From positions 1-64,000 of the forward strand of contig NZ_VTOM01000021.1 of NCBI RefSeq assembly GCF_009765365.1: a stretch of DNA of 64,000 bases. The letters run 5' to 3'. The notes beneath the pieces were generated by a model, which saw only the letters and a list, made by a program, of their open reading frames with translations, searched no databases and had not been told where the DNA came from. This DNA is from Antarcticirhabdus aurantiaca. Lineage in GTDB: Bacteria > Pseudomonadota > Alphaproteobacteria > Rhizobiales > Rhizobiaceae. A program made the position numbers and the translations under genes. Positions 45,039 to 52,911 of this stretch are shown one piece after another (within the stretch, counting starts at the first letter, position 1; each line of letters starts with the position of its first letter).

Positions 45039-46526
45039 ATGAGCCAGACCGACGACGACACCCGATCCGACGACGGCTCCGGCACGGACGGCTCGTCCGA
45101 TTCCAAGGACCGCGGCGGTTCCAACTCGAGCGCCGGCGGCGGCAACCACGCCGCCGCCGTGATGATGACCGGTGGCATGGCCGCGACTGCCTCGACGGCG
45201 TCCGCGACGGGCAGCGCCGCGGCGGCGACCACCGCCTCGAACGGGCGCGGCGGTAGCCGGAGCGAGTCCGGCGGCTCAGGCGAGGGCGCCTCCGGCGACA
45301 GCGGCTCGGACGGCGCGACGAGCGCGGGTGCGGAGGCCGGTGCCGGAGGAGCGCCGGGCGCGGCGCCGGGCGGCGGCGGAAATGCCGGTGCTGGGGGTGG
45401 CGCGGGCGGCGTCGGCGCGAGCGGACCGGGTGCCGGCGGCATTGCCGGAGCATCGGGGAGCGCTCCGGGAGGCGGCGCACCGGGCGGCGGAGCCGCGGCA
45501 GGACCGCGAGAGGGTGGCGGCTCGAACGGTTCGGGCGAGGCCGGAGGCGCCGCCGCGGCAGCCCCGTCGGGCGAGGGCGGCTCCTCCTCGGGCTCGGCGT
45601 CGGGCGAAGGCGGAGGCTCCGCCGAGGCGAGCGACCAGGCGGAGGCCGCGGGCGATGCCGGCGGATCGGGCGCGGCGTCCGGATCCGGAACCGGAGCGGG
45701 AACCAGCGCCGCCGACGCCGCGGAGGCGGCCACGAGCGGCCACACGTCCGGCGCGAGCCCCGGCGCTGCGTCGTCGAGCCCGGGCGGCATCGGCGGGAGC
45801 GAGGGCGCCGCATCCGGTTCGGGCGGCGCGTCCGGTTTCGGCGGATCGTCGTCGGCGTCTTCGTCGCTCGGCGTCGGCGGTGCCTCCGGCATCGGCGGCA
45901 CGGGCGGGCCGTCCGGCAGCGGAACGGCGCCCGGCTTCGACTTCCAGGCCGGACCGGTCTGCTTTCTGCCGGGCACGCTGATCGCGACGCCGCAAGGGGA
46001 GCGTCCGGTGGAGGCGCTTCGGCCGGGCGACCTCGTTCTCACGGCCGACGGCGCGGTTCATGCCGTGCGATGGCTCGGCGTCCAGACGCTCGCGACGCGC
46101 GGCGCCGATCCCTTGCGCGTCGCGCCGATCCGCATCCGCGCGGGCGCGCTCGGATCCGGCCTTCCGGCACGCGACCTTCGCGTTTCCGCCGACCACGCGC
46201 TCGGAATCGGCGGCATCCTCGTCCATGCGGGCGCGTTGGTGAACGGGCTCACGATCCTGCGCGAAACGCAGCTGCCGCCCGCGCTTACCTTTCTCCACGT
46301 CGAGCTCGACGTTCACGCCCTGCTTCTCGCCGAAGGCATGCCGGCGGAAAGCTTCGTCGACAATCCCGAGCGCTTCGCCTTCGACGAGCGGCCCGAGCAT
46401 CCGGGGCCGCCGGTTGCCGAAATGGACCGGCCGCGCGCCAAGTCCGCCCGGCAGGTGCCGCCCGCGATCCGCCGCCTCCTCGCCGAGCGCATGGAGGCTC
46501 TCGGGATTCAGCCGCTCGCCGCCTGA
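45039..46526 (+). CDS. Gly/Ala/Ser-rich protein with C-terminal Hint domain
   Basis: A 495-residue protein in two contrasting parts. Residues about 20-300 are extreme low complexity, Gly/Ala/Ser with few charges. Residues about 305-450 form a Hint_2 domain (hedgehog/intein fold) starting VCFLPGTLIATPQGERPV, with the potential nucleophile Cys308. The later blocks are PARDLRVSADHALGIGGIL and AESFVDNPERF. Hint_2 proteins of alphaproteobacteria are usually exported by type I systems. Whether the Cys triggers self-cleavage is unknown; the penultimate-His block is not obvious. The start at ATG 45039 has a poor ribosome site. The 3' end overlaps the opposite TPR-transferase gene by 19 bp. Confidence 0.85.
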   Translation: MSQTDDDTRSDDGSGTDGSSDSKDRGGSNSSAGGGNHAAAVMMTGGMAATASTASATGSAAAATTASNGRGGSRSESGGSGEGASGDSGSDGATSAGAEAGAGGAPGAAPGGGGNAGAGGGAGGVGASGPGAGGIAGASGSAPGGGAPGGGAAAGPREGGGSNGSGEAGGAAAAAPSGEGGSSSGSASGEGGGSAEASDQAEAAGDAGGSGAASGSGTGAGTSAADAAEAATSGHTSGASPGAASSSPGGIGGSEGAASGSGGASGFGGSSSASSSLGVGGASGIGGTGGPSGSGTAPGFDFQAGPVCFLPGTLIATPQGERPVEALRPGDLVLTADGAVHAVRWLGVQTLATRGADPLRVAPIRIRAGALGSGLPARDLRVSADHALGIGGILVHAGALVNGLTILRETQLPPALTFLHVELDVHALLLAEGMPAESFVDNPERFAFDERPEHPGPPVAEMDRPRAKSARQVPPAIRRLLAERMEALGIQPLAA

Positions 46527-49500
46527 GCGGCCCTGTCGTCGCGCTGCGGCCGTGTCCGGCCGAAGGCGGTGCGGCTCCAGTGGCGCTCCGTCGCCTTGTA
46601 GGCGCCGAGGCAGTGGATGGCCGCGAAGGCGAGCACCTCGTGGCGGTCGAGGATGCGGCAGTCCGTGATCATCTCGGGACGCTCGGCGAGAACCTGTGCC
46701 GCCGCTCGGGTGAGGAGCCCCGGCCCGGTCGCCAGCCAGAGGATGTCGGTGTCGCCCCGGTTGACGGCCTCGACGCCGAGCGCGAGGGCGCGGGCGATCA
46801 CCGGGTGGCCGGGCGCGGCGGCGAGGATGTTGTTGCCGAGCGAGCCGAGATCCTCCTGATAGGCGAGGAAGCCGTGGCCGCCGTCGAGGAGCGGCGCGAC
46901 GTCCCGTAGGCACCGGTCGTCGGCATCGGCGTAGATGCCGCCCTCCTCGCGCAGCAGCGCGAGGCGGAACAGGTCCGCCTTCATCGCCGGCTCGGCCACC
47001 CGCTCGAAGGCGGCGAGCACGGGCGCCCCGCATCGCCGATCGAGAAAGGCGCGCGCCTCCGCCTCGCTCCACAGGTGGTATGGAGTGCCGGGATGATGCG
47101 CCCGCCAGCTCTCGAGGTATTCGGCGAGGTCGGCCGGGGGCGAACCCTCGTCCCAATATTGATGGATCGCGAGCGGAATCGCGCGCGGGCGCGGCGCTGC
47201 GGGCGCGGGGGCGAGGCGGCCGGCGCGTCGGTGCTCGACGAAGAAGCCGATCGCCGTCGCCGTGTTGTCGGGTCGCTCGCGCACGATCGCGGCGAGGCGC
47301 GCGAGCCGCGCGTCGACGGGGAGGGCGCGGGCCGCCGTCAGCGCCGCCACGACCTCGCCGTCCATCCGGAACTCGTCGAGGATCTGGCCGTAATGGCTCT
47401 GCGACGGGTTGGCCGACTTGCCGCGCAGCCGGTTCGCGGAGGCCTCCAGCCGGGCCAGCGCAGCGAGTTCCGCGCCCGCGCGGTCCAGGTCGAGGTCGAG
47501 CATGGCGGCGTGGACGAGGCGCTGGCGCGCCCAGCCGTCGCCCGGCAGGAGGCGGGAGGCTTGTCCGGCGGCGTCGGCCGCGGCGGAGAAGTCCCAGCGG
47601 GCGGCGTGAAGCAGGGAGCGCGCGACGAGGATGCGCCCGCGCTCGGCCTCGCTGCGTGGCCGCGCCGCGTCGAGCGCGGCCGCCGCGTGCTCGAACTGCC
47701 CGGCCTCCATGTCCGCCAGCGCGGCGGCGAGGCGCAGGCCGAGATGATGGGGATGGGCGCCGAGCGCCGCCGCGATGCGGGCGCGCGCTTCGCCCGTCCG
47801 GCCCCGGAGGCGCTCGACCTCGGCGCGGGCGAGGACGATGTCGGGACGGGCGCCGAACTCGGCCTCGGCGGCCGCGAAGCGGGCGAGCGCGGCCCCCTCG
47901 CGGCCGAGCACCGCCTCGATCCGCCCTGCCGCGAGCGCCGGCCGGAGCCGCGACGGATCGGCCGCGCGGGCGCGATCGAAGAGGGCGAGGGCGACCTCCG
48001 GCTCGTCGCGGATCAGCGCGCGGCGCGCCTCGGCCTCCAGACGCGCGGGCGCCTCGCGGCCGAGCGCCGCCGCCTCGGCGAGAAGGCGCTCCGCGTCTGC
48101 GTCCTCGCCGCTCCGGAAGCGGTCCTCGGCCGCCTCGACCAGTGCCTCGACATGCGGCGGCCAGCGGCGGGCCACGGCCTCGAAGGCCTCGGCCGCCGCG
48201 CCGAAATCGCCGGCCTCGCGATGGAGCCGGGCGGCGAGCATGGCGGCGTTGCGCGCGCGGGGGGATGACGGCGGGACCCTGGCGAGGAGCGCGCGGGCGG
48301 CCTCGACGTCGCCGCCCTCGGCAAGGTCGCGGGCGAGTTCGATCTCGGCGTGCCACTCCGCCGGATCAGCCTCGATCGCGCGCAGGAGCAGACGGCGCGA
48401 CGCCTCGCCCTCGCCCCGCTCGCGGTGGATGGCAGCCTGCCCGACCAGCGCCCAGTAGAAGCCGGGCCGGGCGGCGAGGGCCCGGCCGTAAAGTTCCTCG
48501 GCCTCCTCCAGGCGGCCCGCTTCGCGCCGGAGGTCGCCGAGGATCAGGAGCGCGCGGGGATTGGCGGGGTCGATCGCGAGGGCGCGCGACAGCGCGTCTT
48601 CGGCGGCCCGCGGTCCCTCGCTGCGCCGCCGCTGGGCGCCGAGCTCGGCATGGAGCGCGGCGGTCGCCTCCGGTCGCTCGCCGATGCCGGCGTGGAGCGC
48701 CCGGGCGGCGGCGGGCTCGCCGAGCGCGAGCCATTCGGCGGCGACGGCGAGCCGCGCGGTCTCGTCGCGCGCGTCGCGGCCGGCCTGGCGCAGATGCGCC
48801 GCGGCGAGGTCCGCCCGGCCCGACAGGCGCGCGGCCTTCGCGAGGCCGAGAAGCGCCGCGCCGTGCCCGGGACGCTGGACGAGAAGGCGGGCGAAGCGCC
48901 CTTCCGCCGCTTCCAGGCGGCCGAGCGCGAGGAGCGCGTCCGCCTGGGCTGCGAGAAGGGCGGCGTCGTCCGGCGCGAGAGCGAGGGCCGCTTCGAGGTG
49001 ATAAAGCGCGCGCTCGCTCTCGCCGCGCGCCATGCAGGCGGCGGCGCGGGCGCGGTGCGCGGGCAGGAAGTCCGGACGGATCGTGACGAGCGCCTCGAAG
49101 GCAGCCTCCGATTCGGCCACGCGGCCTCGCGCCGCGAGCTCGGCTGCGAGGTCGAGCGCGAACCAGGGATCGGCCGGGCGCAGGAGCGCCGCCGCGCGCA
49201 GGAGGGCGAGGGTGTCCTCGCTCCGCCCCTCGATGCGGGCGATCTGGGCGAGCGCGCGCAAGGAATGGGGCAGCGGGGTGGCCTCCGCGAGGTCGCGAAA
49301 CGCTTCCGCCGCCTCCGCCGGCCGACCGAGCGCGGCGAGCTCGGTTCCCGCGTCGTGGCGGTTCCACAGGTCGCGCGCGTCGAGCGCGGCCGCCGCGCGG
49401 AAATGGCCGAGCGCCGCCTCGCGGTCTCCGGCCGCGCGAGCGGCGAGGGCGAGGGTGCGGCGGGCGGGCGCGAAGTCGGGCGCGTCCCGGGCGAGCGCTT

Positions 49501-49702
49501 CCGCTTCCGCGGCGGCTTCGCCCGCGCGGCCGAGCGCCACGAGCTCCAGCGCCGCGTCGTTGCGCGTCCAGCGGTTCGCCGGATCGAGGGCGAGCGCCTC
49601 GCGGAAGCGGGCGAGCGCCGCGGCGCGGTCGCCGGCCGCGCGCGCCGCGAGCCCCGCGCGCCGCGCCGCGTCGAAGGTCTGTGATGAAGCGGGCGACGAC
49701 AT
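46508..49702 (-). CDS. TPR protein fused to OCH1-type glycosyltransferase
   Basis: A 1064-residue protein. About 800 N-terminal residues form a long solenoid of tetratricopeptide-like repeats (opening with ARRAGLAARAAGDRAAALAR and regular Ala/Leu/Arg spacing). The C-terminal domain (about 840-1050) is a sugar-binding DXD transferase (Gly_transf_sug). It carries IPLAIHQYWDEGSPPADLAE, then AEPAMKADLFRLALLREEGG with the DAD metal motif near residue 924, and a GPGLLTRAAAQV segment. Transferases of this class with TPRs resemble protein O-glycosylation enzymes, so a protein acceptor such as the RTX or Hint product is plausible. The operon order is hypothetical protein, RTX protein, this gene. Confidence 0.85.
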   Translation of the reverse strand: MSSPASSQTFDAARRAGLAARAAGDRAAALARFREALALDPANRWTRNDAALELVALGRAGEAAAEAEALARDAPDFAPARRTLALAARAAGDREAALGHFRAAAALDARDLWNRHDAGTELAALGRPAEAAEAFRDLAEATPLPHSLRALAQIARIEGRSEDTLALLRAAALLRPADPWFALDLAAELAARGRVAESEAAFEALVTIRPDFLPAHRARAAACMARGESERALYHLEAALALAPDDAALLAAQADALLALGRLEAAEGRFARLLVQRPGHGAALLGLAKAARLSGRADLAAAHLRQAGRDARDETARLAVAAEWLALGEPAAARALHAGIGERPEATAALHAELGAQRRRSEGPRAAEDALSRALAIDPANPRALLILGDLRREAGRLEEAEELYGRALAARPGFYWALVGQAAIHRERGEGEASRRLLLRAIEADPAEWHAEIELARDLAEGGDVEAARALLARVPPSSPRARNAAMLAARLHREAGDFGAAAEAFEAVARRWPPHVEALVEAAEDRFRSGEDADAERLLAEAAALGREAPARLEAEARRALIRDEPEVALALFDRARAADPSRLRPALAAGRIEAVLGREGAALARFAAAEAEFGARPDIVLARAEVERLRGRTGEARARIAAALGAHPHHLGLRLAAALADMEAGQFEHAAAALDAARPRSEAERGRILVARSLLHAARWDFSAAADAAGQASRLLPGDGWARQRLVHAAMLDLDLDRAGAELAALARLEASANRLRGKSANPSQSHYGQILDEFRMDGEVVAALTAARALPVDARLARLAAIVRERPDNTATAIGFFVEHRRAGRLAPAPAAPRPRAIPLAIHQYWDEGSPPADLAEYLESWRAHHPGTPYHLWSEAEARAFLDRRCGAPVLAAFERVAEPAMKADLFRLALLREEGGIYADADDRCLRDVAPLLDGGHGFLAYQEDLGSLGNNILAAAPGHPVIARALALGVEAVNRGDTDILWLATGPGLLTRAAAQVLAERPEMITDCRILDRHEVLAFAAIHCLGAYKATERHWSRTAFGRTRPQRDDRAAQAASG

Positions 49703-49753
49703 GGCGGGAGCGGTGCGCGGGAGCGGAGTGCCGCCCAGTGTCGCGGAAAAGGG

Positions 49754-50812
49754 TTAAGCGTTCAGGATCGTGTCCCGGAAGCGGAGCTGCTCGACGCCGT
49801 CGATGCTGGCGCTGTAGCCGTCGCCGAAGGTGACGAGGGTGCTGGAGCCGTCGTGCGAAACGTGCGCGTCGGCGAAGGCGCGGTCGGCGAAGAGCACCGC
49901 GTCCTCGCCCCCGCCGCCCGAGATCGTGTCGTGGCCGGTGCCGAAGGCGGCGATCGAGAAGAGGTCGGAACCGTCGCCGCCCATGACGCTGTCGTTGAGG
50001 CCGAAGGTCAGGAAGTGGTCGTCGCCCGCCCCGCCGGCATAGGTCCCCCAGCCGCCCGGCGAACCCGTGATGATGTCGTTGCCCTCGCCGCCGAAGACGG
50101 AGGCGCGCCCGCTGGATACGTCGTGGAGCCCGATCGTGTCGTCGCCCGCGCCCCCCAGGATGGTGGCGTCGCCGCCATAGGCGTCGACCCGGATCGGCAC
50201 GGGCGAGGCCGTCGCGTCGATCAGCGCGTGCCCGCCCGTCGCGGCGATCGTGTCGCCGAAGGCGTAGACGGTGGCGTGCTCCCCCGTTGAGTGGAGCGAG
50301 GCGAAGCCGCCGTGCAGCGTGTCGAAGCCGCCCGAGGACAGGACCGAATCGCCCGCGCCGGCCGCGACGTGGACCTCGCCCGCCGTGGGGGCGGGGGCGG
50401 GGGTGTGCGACGGGCCGGCCGATGCGCCCCAGAGCGTGTCCATCCCCAGCCCCGACGCAAGGGTGTCGCCGCCGGAGGCGAGGAGATGGCCGTCCGGCAT
50501 CTCGATGCCCGACAAGGGCTCCGAAACGAGGGGATCGCTCGCGTCAGCCGGAGCCGCGGCGGGCTCCGGAGTGACGAGGCCGGTGAGACTGCCCGGCTCG
50601 GGCTGATCCGCGTCGATCGGCGCGGCGTGGCCGGGCATCGGGGCGGGATCGCTTCCGGACAGGAGAAGCGAGGCGTCGTCGCTGGGCGCCACCGGCGACC
50701 CGGTGTCGGCGGGCAGGCCGAGATCGGCGAGGAGCCGGGCGATCGCGTCGTTGGCGTCGGGCGAAAGGACCGAAAGAGCCTGCGTGTCGGCGCTGGTGTA
50801 GATCTCGGCCAT
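49754..50812 (-). CDS. RTX calcium-binding repeat protein
   Basis: A 352-residue acidic protein, probably exported by type I secretion without a signal peptide. Residues about 1-130 are acidic and low in complexity. Nonapeptide RTX repeats occur in the second half: LGGAGDDTIGLHD, FGGEGNDIITGSP, AGGAGDDHFLTFG, MGGDGSDLFSIAA and SGGGGEDAVLFAD. These fold into a calcium beta-roll. The C-terminus (YSASIDGVEQLRFRDTILNA) resembles type I secretion signals of RTX proteins. It sits between a hypothetical gene (9 bp upstream) and the TPR-transferase gene, and the exporter at 62256 is a likely secretion route. Confidence 0.88.
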   Translation of the reverse strand: MAEIYTSADTQALSVLSPDANDAIARLLADLGLPADTGSPVAPSDDASLLLSGSDPAPMPGHAAPIDADQPEPGSLTGLVTPEPAAAPADASDPLVSEPLSGIEMPDGHLLASGGDTLASGLGMDTLWGASAGPSHTPAPAPTAGEVHVAAGAGDSVLSSGGFDTLHGGFASLHSTGEHATVYAFGDTIAATGGHALIDATASPVPIRVDAYGGDATILGGAGDDTIGLHDVSSGRASVFGGEGNDIITGSPGGWGTYAGGAGDDHFLTFGLNDSVMGGDGSDLFSIAAFGTGHDTISGGGGEDAVLFADRAFADAHVSHDGSSTLVTFGDGYSASIDGVEQLRFRDTILNA

Positions 50813-50821
50813 GGCCCGGCC

Positions 50822-51733
50822 TTAGCCGCCGGCCTGGGCGGCCGGATGCGCCCAGGACGCAGCCTCCGCCGCGGGTGGTGGAGCGCGGCGGAACACGCGC
50901 AGCCGGCCGGGCGCCCGCGGGGTGGGGGCCGCTTCCGGCGCCGGGGCGGATTCGGCCGGCAGGCTGGCCGCGGGCACGAGGTCGAGGCGGAAGCCAACCA
51001 GCGGGTCGAGAAGGCAGGGGCCGGTCAGCTCGATCTCGCGTCCGGCCCGCGTCAGCGTCGGCGCGCCGAGAAAGGCCGCTTCCGCGTCGAGGGCGAGCCC
51101 CGCCGCCGCGTCGGGCCGCACGCGCAGGCGGATGCCGATCAGCGGCTGCGCCTTGCCGCGCGAGCCGGCATAGCTGCCCGCCGGGAACCAGCCCGTCCAG
51201 CCGCCGCTGCGCCCGCCGGTCGCGACCTGGTACTCGACCGGCAGGCTGCCGGCGAGCGGGCGCACCTCGATGCCTTCGATGCGCCCGGGCGCGCCGGGAC
51301 CGCAGATCCAGTCGCCGCGGGCGGCCTGGAGGTCGCCGCGCAGCGAGACGTGGGCGGACAGGATGAATTCGGCGCCGCCCTCGGGCAGCGGACGGCGCGG
51401 CGCCGGCAGCTCGGCGGCGAAGGCCGGCCGCGGCGCCTCGACGCGCTTCAGCTCGATCTCGGCGGCGAGGCTGCCGCCGGGGATCGTGGCGCGCAGCGTC
51501 AGCTCGATCTGCCCGTCCGCTTCCGCCATCACGACGATGCCGGCGCCCGGTCCCGACAAGCGGCCGAAGGGCTCGCCGGGCGCGCAGACGAGAAACAGGC
51601 CGGACGAGGCGCCCGTCACGTCCGCCAGCGGCGGCGAGGGCGTGCGCAGCGCCGGGTTGGAGGTCCAGCGATAGGTCAGCGTGTGGAGGCCGCGTTCCAC
51701 GCTTAGGACTGCTTTGCGTTCACCCTCGATCAC
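50822..51733 (-). CDS. Hypothetical protein upstream of the RTX gene
   Basis: A 303-residue protein of unknown family. It is rich in beta-strand-like alternation (LHTLTYRWTSNPALRT, GGSLAAEIELKRVEAPRPAF, AEFILSAHVSLRGDL). A Gly/Ser segment with GWTGWFPAGSYAGSRGKAQP may be a carbohydrate- or lectin-like surface, and a Pro/Ala-rich C-terminal tail follows from about residue 255. No signal peptide or membrane helix is seen. It is the first gene of the unit with the RTX protein (9-bp spacing) and the TPR-transferase. By context it is a surface-associated or secreted accessory, but no function can be assigned. Confidence 0.6.
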   Translation of the reverse strand: MIEGERKAVLSVERGLHTLTYRWTSNPALRTPSPPLADVTGASSGLFLVCAPGEPFGRLSGPGAGIVVMAEADGQIELTLRATIPGGSLAAEIELKRVEAPRPAFAAELPAPRRPLPEGGAEFILSAHVSLRGDLQAARGDWICGPGAPGRIEGIEVRPLAGSLPVEYQVATGGRSGGWTGWFPAGSYAGSRGKAQPLIGIRLRVRPDAAAGLALDAEAAFLGAPTLTRAGREIELTGPCLLDPLVGFRLDLVPAASLPAESAPAPEAAPTPRAPGRLRVFRRAPPPAAEAASWAHPAAQAGG

Positions 51734-52017
51734 GGCCGGCCTCGAACCCCTGTCCGGCGACCTTTGCGCCCTCAGGGTTCATGGCGGGTTTACGGATGGG
51801 GCGGGATCGGGGCAGGGGCGAGCCCTTCCGGTCGGATGGGTGAATCTTTGGCTAAAGAATTGTAAGATCAACTGACTATCGGCGCCGGCTTGTCCGGATC
51901 GGCGATGCTTGGTCAGCTTCGGGAAAGATTGCGCCACCCTTTCGGCTCAACCGTAAACTGACAGGCAAGGTTCGCCCGTTAGCGTTAATCAAACGCCTTT
52001 CGAGGGAAGTTGCCGAG
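51734..52017. promoter_or_regulatory. Divergent intergenic region in the surface locus
   Basis: A 284-bp gap separates the leftward hypothetical/RTX/TPR-transferase unit from the long rightward unit starting at 52018. It contains the lowest-GC stretch of the locus (about 51845-51885, including GGCTAAAGAATTGTAAGATC), suited to divergent promoters. A good ribosome site (GAGGGAAG) ends about 8 bases before 52018. No exact promoter boxes were assignable. Confidence 0.5.
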
Positions 52018-52854
52018 ATGATCCGGGGAAGTATCGAGCTGGTCACCAACGATATGATCCAGGGGTGGATCGTGTCCGAGGATGGCAGGATCCGGGATCG
52101 CACGCTGCTTGCCTTCCACGGCGACGACTGCGTCGGGGCGGGGCGCGTCAACACCTTCCGCGCCGACCTGGCCGATGCCGGCATGGGCGACGGCCATTTC
52201 GGCTTCGCCTTTCCGATCTCGGTGGCGGGCGAAGCCGTCGCCTCGGTCGTCCTGAAGCTCGAGGGCTCGGACGCGATCCTTCTCCAGAAGGGCGCCGTCG
52301 TCACCGCCGCGGGGGTGCCGGTCCGCGATCTCGGCCGCGGCACGGTGCGCGAGCGGCTCGGCTCGCTGAAATGGGCGCTCAAGCACGGGCGCATCTCGCA
52401 GGGCGACTTCGACTTCCTGCGCATCCTCTGGTCGACGGGCGTCTACGAGCGCGGGCTCGTACGGCGCAACGCGGCCGACGACGCCGTGGTCGACAAGCCG
52501 GCGGCGGTCGCGGCGAGCCTCCTCGAAGCCTATCTCCAGGCCGACGTCGAGATGGCCGTCGAGCGCGTGCGCAGCCCGGCCGATTTCGCCCGCGAGATCG
52601 CCCGCATCGCGGGCCGCCAGGGCGGCGCGCCGATCCTCGCCGTCCACACCCGCGAGCGCGCCGTGCTGCGCGTTCTCGAAGGCAGCCACGTCCAGGACGG
52701 GACGGCGGAGGGGAGCGGCCGCGTGTCGCACTTCGTCGATTATCCGCTTTCGCCGGAAAACCTCGTCGTCATGGACGCCCGCGTTTCGGCCGAGCTCCTC
52801 CTGCCCGAAGGCGCGGCCCTCGACCTGATGTCGGCCCTGCCGACGCCGGCCTGA
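52018..52854 (+). CDS. Hypothetical protein with the GDG beta module (paralogue of 56300)
   Basis: A 278-residue protein without a named family. Residues 1-70 form the module shared across this locus: MIRGSIELVTNDMIQGWIVS at the start and DLADAGMGDGHFGFAFP at the end. A helical middle follows (SLKWALKHGRISQGDFDFLR), then a C-terminal part with VLEGSHVQDGTAEGSGRVSH. The protein at 56300-57139 matches it along its whole length, so they are paralogues. No signal peptide is seen. It starts the rightward series of genes. By position it is an accessory to glycan or secreted-protein assembly, which is inference. Confidence 0.68.
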   Translation: MIRGSIELVTNDMIQGWIVSEDGRIRDRTLLAFHGDDCVGAGRVNTFRADLADAGMGDGHFGFAFPISVAGEAVASVVLKLEGSDAILLQKGAVVTAAGVPVRDLGRGTVRERLGSLKWALKHGRISQGDFDFLRILWSTGVYERGLVRRNAADDAVVDKPAAVAASLLEAYLQADVEMAVERVRSPADFAREIARIAGRQGGAPILAVHTRERAVLRVLEGSHVQDGTAEGSGRVSHFVDYPLSPENLVVMDARVSAELLLPEGAALDLMSALPTPA

Positions 52855-52911
52855 GCCGGGCCGGCCGGGCCTCGCTTTCCGGCCGCGCCTGCCTGCCTTC
52901 CCGCCTGATCC

